DNA of 64,000 nucleotides, from contig JAXGME010000004.1 in NCBI GenBank assembly GCA_040768845.1, positions 248,001 to 312,000 of the forward strand, given 5' to 3'. Of the stretch, positions 16,010 to 24,502 are shown one piece after another. The stretch comes from JAEZHK01 sp040768845 (lineage in GTDB: Bacteria; Bacillota; Clostridia; Christensenellales; Aristaeellaceae). The position numbers and the translations under genes are program-made. The notes below the pieces were generated by a model. The model saw only the letters and a list, made by a program, of their open reading frames with translations. It did no database searches and was not told where the DNA came from. How positions within the stretch are numbered: position 1 is the stretch's first letter; the number at the start of each line of letters is the position of its first letter.

Positions 16010-16546
16010 ATGCGCTTTAAAGCCTGCCTTGCGGACGCGCAGAAGATCGACCGCGCGCTGATGCGCCTGGCGCACCAGTTGCTGGACAAAAACGACGGCG
16101 CGGACATGTGTCTGGTGGGCATTCGCACCCGGGGCGTGCCGCTGTCCCGGCGCCTCGCGGCCAACCTCATGGCGCTGAGCGGGCGGGCGGTGGACGTGGG
16201 CGCGCTGGACATCACGCTCTACCGGGACGACCTTTCCGAGATCGGCGATTCCGCGCGCCTGAACGGCACCGACGTGCCCTTTCCCGTGGCAAGGCGCCGC
16301 GTGGTGCTGGTGGACGACGTGATCTTTACCGGCCGCACCGCCCGCGCCGCGATGGACGCCGTGGTGCAGCTGGGGCGCCCCGCCTCGATCCAGCTTCTGG
16401 TGCTGGTGGACCGGGGCCACCGGGAACTGCCCATCCGCGCGGATTTTGTGGGCTTCAACGTGCCGACCACCCGGGCGGAACTCGTGCGGGTCCGCCTCGC
16501 GGAGACGGATGGCGGCGACGAGATACAGCTGCTGGAGCGGCCCTGA
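16010..16546 (+). CDS. pyrR: Bifunctional pyr operon regulator / uracil phosphoribosyltransferase PyrR
   Basis: A 178-residue protein of the phosphoribosyltransferase fold. The PRPP loop is RRVVLVDDVIFTGRTARA (about residues 97-114); VGIRTRGVPLSRRL and LVDRGHRELPIRADFVG are PyrR hallmarks. It binds UMP/UTP and the leader RNA to cause termination, and can make UMP from uracil and PRPP. ATG 16010 is chosen because GGGGTGA lies 5-6 nt upstream; 16001 and 16004 are alternatives. It is followed after 52 nt by the uracil permease gene. Confidence 0.95.
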   Translation: MRFKACLADAQKIDRALMRLAHQLLDKNDGADMCLVGIRTRGVPLSRRLAANLMALSGRAVDVGALDITLYRDDLSEIGDSARLNGTDVPFPVARRRVVLVDDVIFTGRTARAAMDAVVQLGRPASIQLLVLVDRGHRELPIRADFVGFNVPTTRAELVRVRLAETDGGDEIQLLERP

Positions 16547-16598
16547 AGACGCCGAAAACGCCAGCGACGGCGTTTCGTATAGGAGGAGGAGTATTTCC

Positions 16599-17978
16599 AT
16601 GGTAAACCAGAATCAGGCCATCGGTTATCTGCCGGATGAGCGGCCGCCGGTCTGGAAGCTGCTGCTCTACGCGCTGCAGCAGGTGGTGGTCATGTTCCCG
16701 GCGACGATCACCGTGGCGCTTCTGACCGGCTTCCACGTATCCACCACGATCTTCGCCAGCGGCCTTGCCACGATCTGCTTCATTCTGATTACCGGACGCC
16801 AGATTCCCCTCTACTATGGTTCCAGTTTCTCGTACCTGTCGGCGATTCTGGCGCTGATGGCGCAGGATCAGATCGCGGCACTGACGCTGAACGAGCGGAT
16901 CGCCACCGCCCAGTTCGGCATCGTGATGTCGGGCTTCGTGTCCATTGCCGCGGGCCTTCTGGTTAAGGCCTCCGGCAAGAACGTGATTGACAAGATCCTG
17001 CCCGCCTCCGTTACCGGCCCCATCGCCATGGTGATCGGCCTGACGCTGGCCGGCAACGCGCTGGGCGACGCCGCCAGCTTCGGCCCCAACGCGATCCCCC
17101 TGGGGCTCGAGGCCACCGCGGCCAACATGGCTTGGGTGATCTCCCTGGTCACGCTTTTGTGCACGGTGCTGTTCTCCCGTTATCTCAGGGGCTTTTTGAG
17201 CCAGCTGCCGCTTTTGCTGGGCCCGGCCGTGGGCTGCATCGTGGCCGCCGTCATCGGGCAGGCCACGGGGCTGGACTTCTTCCGCCACCTCTCGCCGGAA
17301 GCCACCGGAAGCGGGCTGTTCGCGCTGCCCATCTTTACGCTGCCCAAGCCGTCCATGGCGGCGCTCTGGGCGATCATGCCCATCGCCATCGCGACGATTC
17401 CGGAATCCACGGCCCATGTGTTCCAGCTGGACATCTACGTCAATGACCTGGCCCGCAAAAAGCGCTTCGGCAAGATCTACAACATTGCGGACAAGCTGGG
17501 CCTCAACCTGATCGGCGACGGCATCGGCGACATGGTGGCCGGCTTCATCGGCGGCCCCGCCGGCACCAACTACGGCGAAAACATCTCCGCCATGGCCATC
17601 ACCAAGGTGTTCTCCACGTCGGTGCTCATCGGGGCGGCGGTCATCGCCATGGTCATCTCCTGCTTTACCCCGCTGATCGACGCCATCTACGCCATTCCCA
17701 CCCCGGTCATCGGCGGCCTGGAAATCTACCTCTTTGGCGCCATCGCGGCCCAGGGCATCGCGATTATGATCGAAAAGAAGACCGACATGTTCTCCTCCAA
17801 GAACATCGCCGTCATCGCCTGCATCATGGTCATTGCCCTCGGCGGCCAGTACCAGTTTGGCGGCACGATTCCCTTCTTCGGCGTGAACGTGCCCTGCATC
17901 GCGGGCGCGGCGATCTTCGGCATTGCGCTCAACGGGATTCTCTCCATCGGCGAAAAGCGTCAGGCTCAGTCCCAGTAG
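16599..17978 (+). CDS. uraA: Uracil permease
   Basis: A 459-residue nucleobase:cation symporter of the NCS2/UraA family with about 14 membrane segments. Characteristic stretches are YGSSFSYLSAILAL, LPASVTGPIAMVIGLTLAG, the substrate-site region IPESTAHVFQLDIYV, and GPAGTNYGENISAMAITKV. ATG 16599 follows AGGAGGAGGA. Co-transcription with pyrR behind the attenuator fits uracil salvage. The TAG stop is made of the first bases of repeat copy 3, and the operon's terminator lies beyond that repeat. Confidence 0.96.
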   Translation: MVNQNQAIGYLPDERPPVWKLLLYALQQVVVMFPATITVALLTGFHVSTTIFASGLATICFILITGRQIPLYYGSSFSYLSAILALMAQDQIAALTLNERIATAQFGIVMSGFVSIAAGLLVKASGKNVIDKILPASVTGPIAMVIGLTLAGNALGDAASFGPNAIPLGLEATAANMAWVISLVTLLCTVLFSRYLRGFLSQLPLLLGPAVGCIVAAVIGQATGLDFFRHLSPEATGSGLFALPIFTLPKPSMAALWAIMPIAIATIPESTAHVFQLDIYVNDLARKKRFGKIYNIADKLGLNLIGDGIGDMVAGFIGGPAGTNYGENISAMAITKVFSTSVLIGAAVIAMVISCFTPLIDAIYAIPTPVIGGLEIYLFGAIAAQGIAIMIEKKTDMFSSKNIAVIACIMVIALGGQYQFGGTIPFFGVNVPCIAGAAIFGIALNGILSIGEKRQAQSQ

Positions 17979-18135
17979 TCCGCGAAGCCTGATTCCCGCG
18001 CTATGGCTGGATCTTTTCCTGTCCGGCTGTGTCGCTCTCCGCTTGACCTAGCGCTGCTACGCCTGCGCTCCGGCTCCGTGCCGGGCAGGAAAATCTCTGC
18101 GCTCTGTCATCGGTTCTTAGACTTCGTGGTCTGCT
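17974..18135 (-). repeat. 162-bp TIR repeat, copy 3 (inverted)
   Basis: The same unit in reverse orientation relative to copies 1, 2 and 4, again exactly 162 bp. Its ends are AGTAGTCCGCGAAGCCTGA at 17974 and, read outward from 18135, AGCAGACCACGAAGTCTAA. It separates the uraA stop codon, which it overlaps, from the uraA terminator at 18151-18183. The 17979-18273 gap otherwise holds only that terminator. Confidence 0.9.
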
Positions 18136-18150
18136 AGCGCGAACGCCCCC

Positions 18151-18183
18151 GCGCGTCCCGCACCGTTGCGGGGCGCGTTTTTT
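18151..18183 (+). terminator. Intrinsic terminator of pyrR-uraA
   Basis: A GC-rich stem (GCGCGTCCCGCA against TGCGGGGCGCG, loop CCGT) followed by six T. It is about 170 nt from the uraA stop because repeat copy 3 lies between them. Confidence 0.8.
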
Positions 18184-18273
18184 GTCGCGCTTTGCGAACC
18201 GGCACCTGTGGGCGCGCATACGCTGAAAATGAAGGCACATGCGCCCATCTGGGACGAGCGAGCGTGAAAGAGC

Positions 18274-18795
18274 ATGGAATACCGATACGCCCGGCTGGAT
18301 GCCGGTTTTGTCGACGAGATTCTGGCGCTGCAGCAGCGGTGCTGGGAATACGACGGGGGAATCTTCATTCTGAGCAGCCGCGCGCTGATCGAGCGCGCCT
18401 TTCAATTTGACAACTACGCCTTCGGCGCCTTTGACGGCGGCGCGCTGGTGGGGTTTATCACCTTTTCCGTGCCCGGAAGGCGGGCAAGGATGAACCTGGG
18501 CAGGCACTTCGGCTTTTCCGACGAAGCGCTGGACCGCGTGGCCCACGCGGGCGTCATGGTGATCGATCCGACCCGCCGCCGGCGCGGCATCGGCAGCGAA
18601 CTGTTCCGCCTGGCAATGGAGGCGCTGCCCGAGCGGGTCGAATATGTGATGACCACCACCCGGGCGGAGAACGCGCTGGCGCGCAGGCTGCTGGAGAAGA
18701 AGGGGATGCGGCTTGCCATGGCCGCTGCAATCAACGGGCGGGCGCGCCTGATTTACGCGATGAAAAAAGAAGCGGGCGCCTGGCCCGGCGCATAG
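18274..18795 (+). CDS. GNAT family N-acetyltransferase
   Basis: A 173-residue acetyl-CoA-dependent acetyltransferase of unknown substrate. The core acetyl-CoA motif is MVIDPTRRRRGIGSELFRLA (about residues 92-111), followed by the later strand region RLLEKKGMRLAMAAAINGR. The ribosome binding site is weak (GAAAGAG). It is 53 nt upstream of the M15 peptidase gene on the same strand and may be co-transcribed with it. Confidence 0.83.
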   Translation: MEYRYARLDAGFVDEILALQQRCWEYDGGIFILSSRALIERAFQFDNYAFGAFDGGALVGFITFSVPGRRARMNLGRHFGFSDEALDRVAHAGVMVIDPTRRRRGIGSELFRLAMEALPERVEYVMTTTRAENALARRLLEKKGMRLAMAAAINGRARLIYAMKKEAGAWPGA

Positions 18796-18848
18796 CCGGC
18801 CAGGCGCGGGGAAAAGCTGAAAAGAGAAAGCGGAGCGGGAGGGCGCGC

Positions 18849-20033
18849 ATGGGCGGCGGACGGTGGACGGCGATCATACTCGCGGCGCTTTTTGCGGCGC
18901 TGGCCCTGGCGGCACTGGTCCGCGGTGCCTGGCTTCCGCCCGCGCCCGGGCCGTCGCCCGCGCCGACGGCCGCGCCCGAACCCTCGCCCGGGCCATCGGC
19001 CGCGCCCACGGCGACCCCCGCCGCCACCTCCGGCGATGCGCCGCGCCCCCTCGCGGCCGATGGCTTTGAATTGCCCGTCAACGGGGCGTCCGGCTATGCC
19101 GCCGCGCCCCTTTATCTGCGGGAAAAGCCAGAGGCCGGATCGAGGGCCGTGGCACATCTCGCGGCGGGCGCGGCGTTTACCGTCATTGGCACTTCGGACG
19201 GCTGGATCCGCGCCCGGACGGAGACCGCCGAAGGCTGGGCGGACGAACGGTACTGCCTCGTCAATCTGCCGGATGTCGCGCCCTCCGTGGTCTACGACGC
19301 AACCAACGCCTACGCCTCCGTGGTCCGCTCCTCCGGGGTGGCGCTGCCCGGCATCACCGGAAAGGCGCTCTATCCCGGCAAGCGGGAAAACCTCCGCCTG
19401 GGCGAGGCGCAGTTCATCATGCCGGTATTGTACTCGATGGCAAAAAAGGTATGCGCCGCGCAGAAGATGGCGCTTGAAAACGGCGAAACCCTGGTACTCT
19501 GCGAGGCGTACCGGCCCTACGATGTGCAGATGACCATCGTGCGGGCGCTGAAAGGTTTGGCGGAGGACAACCCGGCGGTGATGAAGGGCATCTCCTCCGC
19601 GCCCTGGCATCTTTCGTGGTTTGCGTCCACGCGGCTCTCCAACCACCAGCGGGGCGGGGCCATCGACGTAAGCCTGGCCAAGGCGGTCCGCACCGTCCAG
19701 GCGGCGTCCGGAGGTTATGGCTACACCCGGGTGACAAAAATTGAGCCCTATGAAATGCCCACGCCCATTCAGGAGCTGAGCCAGGCCTCCGCCGCGTTTT
19801 CCCAGCCCGTCAGCTCGGGGAGCCGCACCGCCTGGCGGAAGGCAGAGCCCGCGCCCGCGATGAACGAAGCCGCCCTCAGGCTGCAGCGCTATTGCACAGA
19901 GGCCGGCTTGACGCCGCTGGCCTCGGAGTGGTGGCACTTCAACGATCTGGACGCGCTGGAGGCGGCCGGCGATAACCCCGGCGCCGGGCGCTTTACGTTG
20001 TCGGAGTGCGTGAGCGCGCCGCCGGGGGCGTGA
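18849..20033 (+). CDS. M15 family D,D-peptidase (VanX/VanY-like) with SH3 domain
   Basis: A 394-residue exported peptidase. Residues 7-25 form a membrane anchor or signal, then a Pro/Ala/Ser-rich linker (about 29-65), an SH3b-like domain (PLYLREKPEAGSRAVAHL to AEGWADERY, about 78-138), and an M15 zinc peptidase domain. Its motifs are CEAYRPYDVQ, SNHQRGGAIDVSL (zinc ligands His and Asp) and SEWWHF (catalytic Glu, zinc His). It should cleave D-Ala-D-Ala dipeptide or trim peptidoglycan stems outside the membrane. No van regulators are nearby, so a housekeeping wall role is more likely than glycopeptide resistance. Confidence 0.88.
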   Translation: MGGGRWTAIILAALFAALALAALVRGAWLPPAPGPSPAPTAAPEPSPGPSAAPTATPAATSGDAPRPLAADGFELPVNGASGYAAAPLYLREKPEAGSRAVAHLAAGAAFTVIGTSDGWIRARTETAEGWADERYCLVNLPDVAPSVVYDATNAYASVVRSSGVALPGITGKALYPGKRENLRLGEAQFIMPVLYSMAKKVCAAQKMALENGETLVLCEAYRPYDVQMTIVRALKGLAEDNPAVMKGISSAPWHLSWFASTRLSNHQRGGAIDVSLAKAVRTVQAASGGYGYTRVTKIEPYEMPTPIQELSQASAAFSQPVSSGSRTAWRKAEPAPAMNEAALRLQRYCTEAGLTPLASEWWHFNDLDALEAAGDNPGAGRFTLSECVSAPPGA

Positions 20034-20046
20034 AAGGGGCGCCCGT

Positions 20047-21381
20047 TCAGCCGTAGAAATCGGTCACGGTTTCCCGCGCCACGCGGCTCCAGGCGTGGAG
20101 CCGTTCGGGCTTAAAGCGCAGTGTGGAGATGTCCTTCATCACCAGCTCAATGGCGCAGCCCTCTGTGGCCCTCAGGATGTCGAGAATGGCCCTCCGGGCT
20201 TCGTCCTCGTCGAAGGAGTCCCCGGCGAACACGGCGGGGGAGGGCTTGCAGCTCATCACGTACTTTCCGCGGCAGCGCTCCGCCGCCGCCGAAAAGTTGT
20301 TCCACGGGCTCATGGACACCTTTCGCAGGTTGGGGATCCTGTCCATCAAATCCATCTTGCCCCAGAGGGGCTCGCAGCAGCCGTAGTAGGTGAGGCCGAA
20401 CTGCTTCAGCCATTCCATTTCGTACTGGAGCGAGAACTGCCAGTGCATGGCCGGGCTCACGGAGGAAAAGATCTGGGCGTTGCCGCAGCCCCACATCTGA
20501 TCGGTGGGGCAGGCGACGGGGTGAACCGCCTGGGGGCTCAGGGCGGAGACCAGGCCGTAGCCGCCGGAGCCCACCCGCACGGGGGCGTTGTTGCTGGCCC
20601 AGATGCCCATCTTCCGGTACTTTTCCATGCGCTTCATGGCCATGGATACGTAGCGCCGCACCACCGCCTCGACGAAGTCCGGCTCATCGTAAAGGTTGAC
20701 AAAGGTCTGATCGACGCCCATCACGCGGATCAGGTAGTCCCAGGGCGTGAACCACAGCCCCCGGGCGCCCACGGTGACCACCGGAAGGATGCCGGAGAAG
20801 ACCTCGCTCAGCAGCTCGCCGTACTGGGCGGTTCGCTCCCGGTCCACCGCCACCTCCGGTTCGCGGATCTTTTCCAGATCGTCCATGGTGGAGATCAGCA
20901 CGTGGAAGTGGCGGGACACGACTTCCGGGTTGAACCGGGTGGCGCGGACATCCACCACCTCGTCAATGCCAAAGCCGCTGTCGTATGTCACCAGCGGATT
21001 TTCGATGAAGGGTTCCACGATCTGATCACAGAGCGCGTGATCCGCGACGTAGAGCTCCTTGGTCAGGAAGTCCTCCAGTTCCCGCGCGAAGGGATGGACG
21101 CACCGGAGCGCCAGGGCGGGATCATCGATCTCCGTCCAGCAGATCTCGTCCACAAAGATGGGGGGACGGATCATTTGAAGGTCGTTGGCGGCGCGCCATA
21201 TCTTCCGGCGCTCTTCCATGACCGGCTGCGCGGCATGCGCCATCTTGCGCCGGCCCAGCGCGCGCAGGCGTTCGACATCGCTCCGGGGCAGCGCGAGAAA
21301 GGACGTGGGCAGGCGGCCGGGGGCCGGCCCGTCCGGGGAATCCAGGCCAAACCGGTCCCGAAGGTTCAGGTAGCGGCTCAT
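20047..21381 (-). CDS. URO-D (uroporphyrinogen decarboxylase-like) family protein 1
   Basis: A 444-residue TIM-barrel protein of the URO-D/MtaA/CmuA superfamily, longer than true HemE (about 350). The N-terminal 100 residues are an extra segment. Later parts show superfamily features such as LTYYGCCEPLWGKMDLM and NLRKVSMSPWNN near residues 335-365, where methyltransferase members place zinc-binding residues. It follows the second URO-D gene after 22 nt. No other haem gene is present, so haem synthesis is unlikely; methyl or one-carbon transfer on an unknown substrate is possible. Confidence 0.8.
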   Translation of the reverse strand: MSRYLNLRDRFGLDSPDGPAPGRLPTSFLALPRSDVERLRALGRRKMAHAAQPVMEERRKIWRAANDLQMIRPPIFVDEICWTEIDDPALALRCVHPFARELEDFLTKELYVADHALCDQIVEPFIENPLVTYDSGFGIDEVVDVRATRFNPEVVSRHFHVLISTMDDLEKIREPEVAVDRERTAQYGELLSEVFSGILPVVTVGARGLWFTPWDYLIRVMGVDQTFVNLYDEPDFVEAVVRRYVSMAMKRMEKYRKMGIWASNNAPVRVGSGGYGLVSALSPQAVHPVACPTDQMWGCGNAQIFSSVSPAMHWQFSLQYEMEWLKQFGLTYYGCCEPLWGKMDLMDRIPNLRKVSMSPWNNFSAAAERCRGKYVMSCKPSPAVFAGDSFDEDEARRAILDILRATEGCAIELVMKDISTLRFKPERLHAWSRVARETVTDFYG

Positions 21382-21403
21382 GGGGGGCCCTCCTTTGGGC
21401 GCG

Positions 21404-22582
21404 TCAGGTCTTGGCGGCTTCCAGCGCCTTCAACTCGCGCTCGATGCGCTCGAGGTCCAGCGGATATTTGCCGTACTCGCGCACGACCTCCAGCATGTAG
21501 GCGTAGCTCTCCGGCGCCACGTCCGACGAAACGGAGTGGTCACTCTGGGCCACCCAGCGACCGTCCACCGCGCCCAGCATCTTGTGCAGCACTTCGCGGC
21601 GGATGCGGCTTTTGTCGCCGGATTCCATTTCGCGCACGTCAATGTTGCCCACAAAGCCCAGCCGGTAGCCAAAGCGCTGCCGGAGTTCCACGATGTCCAG
21701 GTGGCTCTTGCACTCCAGCGGATTGTAGGCGTCAAGCCCCATGCCGATGAAGTCCTCGTAGATGGCGGTGGCGTTGCCGCAGCCGTGGTAGACCACCATC
21801 AGCCCCGCCTCGTGGCAGATGTCGATCAGCCGCTTCGTGATGGGCTTGAAGTAGGTGCGCCACAGGTTCGGGCTGAAGAGCATGCCGTTGACGTAGGCCA
21901 CGTCGCCCCAGAGGTACATGCCCCGCAGCTTGCCCTGGCCGAATTCGATCTGCGCGCGGGTGAATTCGCAGAGGAAGTCGCCGATACGCGCCACGAAGTC
22001 GCCGAAAAGCTCCGGTTCCTCCAGCGGCCAGGTCAGCGAGTTCATGGTACCGATGCAGCGCCACAGATATTCGTAGGCCTCGCACACGGAGCCAAAGAGC
22101 ACCGTGTCGTTTTCATACTTTTTCAGCCGCTCCGTCCAGGCGGGGATGTTGCGGTTGATGGCGTCGCCCAGGCCGTTGATCTGGTCGTCGCCGCCCGCGG
22201 TGAACCGGCGCGCGTCGCGGGGGTCGTCGAAGGCAAAGCCCTCCATTTCCTCCGGTTCGTTGACCGAGAAGGCATCAAAGTGGGGCATGGGCGCGGTGCC
22301 GCTTCTGCGGATGGTGGCGCCGAAGCCGGTCTTCAGTTTCACGTTGACGCCGTCGTCCTCCAGTACCTCAAAAGGTTGGATCTTCGGGTCCATATTGGGG
22401 GTGACGATCACGTAGTCCAGGTCGTGGAACAGGTATGGGTCAAAGTCCGGGCCGCGCAGGGCGCGCTCGCGGAGCAGGTATCCCGTCCAAAAATTGTCGC
22501 CCACCGGGATCCTGTCGGGCAGTCCCGTCCCCCGGACGGCCTTTTCCAGCCGGTCGAGCTTGGCGGCAACCTTGTCATTCAT
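21404..22582 (-). CDS. URO-D family protein 2
   Basis: A 392-residue member of the same superfamily. VVYHGCGNATAIYEDFIGMG (about residues 268-287) with the His-Gly-Cys motif resembles the zinc site of MtaA-type methylcobamide:CoM methyltransferases, and YRLGFVGNIDVREM follows. ATG 22582 has GGAGGAG upstream. It is the first of a tandem pair downstream of a YesMN-type two-component pair on the same strand. No corrinoid protein or activating enzyme is encoded in the window, so the reaction is unknown. Confidence 0.8.
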   Translation of the reverse strand: MNDKVAAKLDRLEKAVRGTGLPDRIPVGDNFWTGYLLRERALRGPDFDPYLFHDLDYVIVTPNMDPKIQPFEVLEDDGVNVKLKTGFGATIRRSGTAPMPHFDAFSVNEPEEMEGFAFDDPRDARRFTAGGDDQINGLGDAINRNIPAWTERLKKYENDTVLFGSVCEAYEYLWRCIGTMNSLTWPLEEPELFGDFVARIGDFLCEFTRAQIEFGQGKLRGMYLWGDVAYVNGMLFSPNLWRTYFKPITKRLIDICHEAGLMVVYHGCGNATAIYEDFIGMGLDAYNPLECKSHLDIVELRQRFGYRLGFVGNIDVREMESGDKSRIRREVLHKMLGAVDGRWVAQSDHSVSSDVAPESYAYMLEVVREYGKYPLDLERIERELKALEAAKT

Positions 22583-22619
22583 GATGGTTTCTCCTCCATT
22601 TCATGGTGGCTGATTGCAT

Positions 22620-22645
22620 TATAAACGGGCGGCCATGCCGCCCGT
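22620..22645 (-). terminator. Putative terminator after the YesM-type kinase gene
   Basis: On the minus strand, ACGGGCGGC and GCCGCCCGT pair around a 3-nt loop (22625-22645), followed by the T-rich TTATAATG. It lies between the kinase stop (22681) and the URO-D gene pair. The same bases include a TATAAT without a good -35 partner. Confidence 0.5.
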
Positions 22646-22680
22646 GACACAATAATTTTAACAAATGCTTGGTTTTTTTA

Positions 22681-24477
22681 TCATTGCGCCGCGGGAGGCG
22701 GCACGTTGACGCCCGAGGCCGGCAGCCGCAGGATGGCCGCCGTGCCCAGGTTTTCCACGCTGACAAAGCTGAGCCCGTAGTTTCCCGGGCAGTAGAGCTG
22801 GATGCGCTCGTTGATGTTTTTGACCCCCACGCCGCCCAGCACCTTGCCCGACACGCGCTTTTCCGTCAGGATGCGGCCGAGGTCCGCCCGGCCGATGCCC
22901 GTGCCGTCATCCATCACCATCAGCGCCAGCTCGTCCCCGTCGAGAAAGCCCGCCACCTTCAGAAGGCATTTCTTCCGGGCGGGCTTGATGCCGTGGTAGA
23001 TGGCGTTTTCCACCAGCGGCTGCAATATCAGCTTGGGCACCCGGATGGCCTGACAGGCCTCGTCCAGCGAAATTTCGTATTCAAACTTGGAATCGTAGCG
23101 CATCTTCTGGATTTTCAGGTACTGGGTCACGTGCTCAAACTCCTGCCGAAGGGGCACCACATCCTCGCCGCCGCCCAGCATGAGCCGGAAGAGCTTGGCC
23201 AGCGCGTCCGCCATCGCCGCCGCCACCTGGGGCCGATAGTTGCTCATCCAGACGATGGAATCCAGGGTGTTGTACAGAAAGTGGGGGGTAATCTGGGACT
23301 GGAGCGCGTCCAGCTCCGCTTTGCGCTTGGCCTTTTCCGTTTCCATGATCCGCCGCATCAGCCGCCGGTTGTGGTCGATCATGGCGTTGAACCCGCCGGC
23401 CAGCTCGCCGATTTCGTTTTTTGGCGTGGCGTCGGCGCGCACGTCAAAATCGCCCTTCTGCACGCGCGCCATGAGGCTGCCGAGCCTGTTGAGCGGACGG
23501 AATACCCGCCGGGAAAGAAGGAGCGACAAAACCAGCGCAATCACCGCCGAGGCCAGCGCGCCAAAGAGAATCTGCTGGGCCCGGGCCTGGTCGGCAGCGC
23601 CGGTGATGAGATCGCGGGGCATGGCGTAGACCACCCGATAGCCGGGCGCGTCGATGCCGGCGGAGAGCACCAGCCGGTCGCCGTAGGCGAAGGCGCTTTC
23701 CCCGGACAGCGCCAGGCGCTTGATCTCGTCGTCGGGCAGGGCGGCGGGGATGCGCATCGCCCCCAGATAGGCCGGGTCGGGGTGGTAGATGTAGTTGCCC
23801 GCCCTGTCCGCGATGAAGATGTAGCCGCCCTCCAGCGTGCCCGCGCCGCCGCAGATCTGGGCCAGGGTGTCGGTGGACAGGTTGATGAGGATGGCGCCCA
23901 GCGGGCGCGCGCCGCTGGAGATGATGATGGGGCGGGTCAGCGAAATCACGCTCTGGGCGCGGCCGTAGACGTCGGTGATCTGGTGGGGCGGCAAAAAGAT
24001 GCTCTTTCCGCCGCCGTTGATTGCCGCGTCGTACCAGGAGAGCCATTCCTCCGTCGCCTGAGCGGTGGAGAAGAGGTTGGAGGCGGTGTCGGCCAGCGCG
24101 CCGTTTTGCCCGGCGATGGCGATGGAGGTGATCTCCGGACGCAGGCGGCTGAGGTCCGTCAGGATGGCGCGCACCTGCTGCGAGTTTTCATAGTACTCGG
24201 ACTGGTTGCGCCGGAAGTCCGTGTCGTTGACCAGCATCCGCAGCACGGAGGACTGCACATTGGACAGGGCGGCCAGCTTTTCCATGTCCTCCAGGTAGTA
24301 CTCCAGGTTCCGGATCACCTGGGCGAGCATTGCGCCGGCGTCCCGCTCGGCCCGGTTCACCAGCGCGCGCTTCGTGGTTTCGCCCGCCATCAGCGCGATG
24401 AGAAAGCAGATGAGGAACACGCCCGCGAAGGAGATGGCGGTCATCTGCGTGCGGAGCTGCGTTGCCCTTTTGCCCAT
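22681..24477 (-). CDS. YesM-type sensor histidine kinase
   Basis: A 598-residue membrane sensor kinase. Membrane helix 1 is at about residues 12-35, then an extracytoplasmic dCache-like sensor (about 36-285), membrane helix 2, a HAMP domain (VFRPLNRLGSLMARVQKGDF), a His_kinase domain with the phosphoacceptor in ITPHFLYNTLDSIVW, and an HATPase_c domain (DDGTGIGRADLGRIL, GVGVKNINERIQLY). The start at 24477 has AAAGGAG upstream. It pairs with the AraC-type response regulator and probably senses a sugar or glycan linked to the divergent ABC transporter. Confidence 0.93.
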   Translation of the reverse strand: MGKRATQLRTQMTAISFAGVFLICFLIALMAGETTKRALVNRAERDAGAMLAQVIRNLEYYLEDMEKLAALSNVQSSVLRMLVNDTDFRRNQSEYYENSQQVRAILTDLSRLRPEITSIAIAGQNGALADTASNLFSTAQATEEWLSWYDAAINGGGKSIFLPPHQITDVYGRAQSVISLTRPIIISSGARPLGAILINLSTDTLAQICGGAGTLEGGYIFIADRAGNYIYHPDPAYLGAMRIPAALPDDEIKRLALSGESAFAYGDRLVLSAGIDAPGYRVVYAMPRDLITGAADQARAQQILFGALASAVIALVLSLLLSRRVFRPLNRLGSLMARVQKGDFDVRADATPKNEIGELAGGFNAMIDHNRRLMRRIMETEKAKRKAELDALQSQITPHFLYNTLDSIVWMSNYRPQVAAAMADALAKLFRLMLGGGEDVVPLRQEFEHVTQYLKIQKMRYDSKFEYEISLDEACQAIRVPKLILQPLVENAIYHGIKPARKKCLLKVAGFLDGDELALMVMDDGTGIGRADLGRILTEKRVSGKVLGGVGVKNINERIQLYCPGNYGLSFVSVENLGTAAILRLPASGVNVPPPAAQ

Positions 24478-24502
24478 GGCGCTCCTTTCCGGCCGCGGCG
24501 CT

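Noticed and set aside
18849..20033. Reading the M15 peptidase as a vancomycin-resistance gene
   Set aside because: No vanS/R, vanH or ligase genes are nearby, and the SH3 domain and anchor fit an ordinary cell-wall peptidase.
20047..22582. Calling the URO-D genes hemE
   Set aside because: Length, extra N-terminal segment, MtaA-like His-Gly-Cys motif and absence of other haem genes argue against true uroporphyrinogen decarboxylase.
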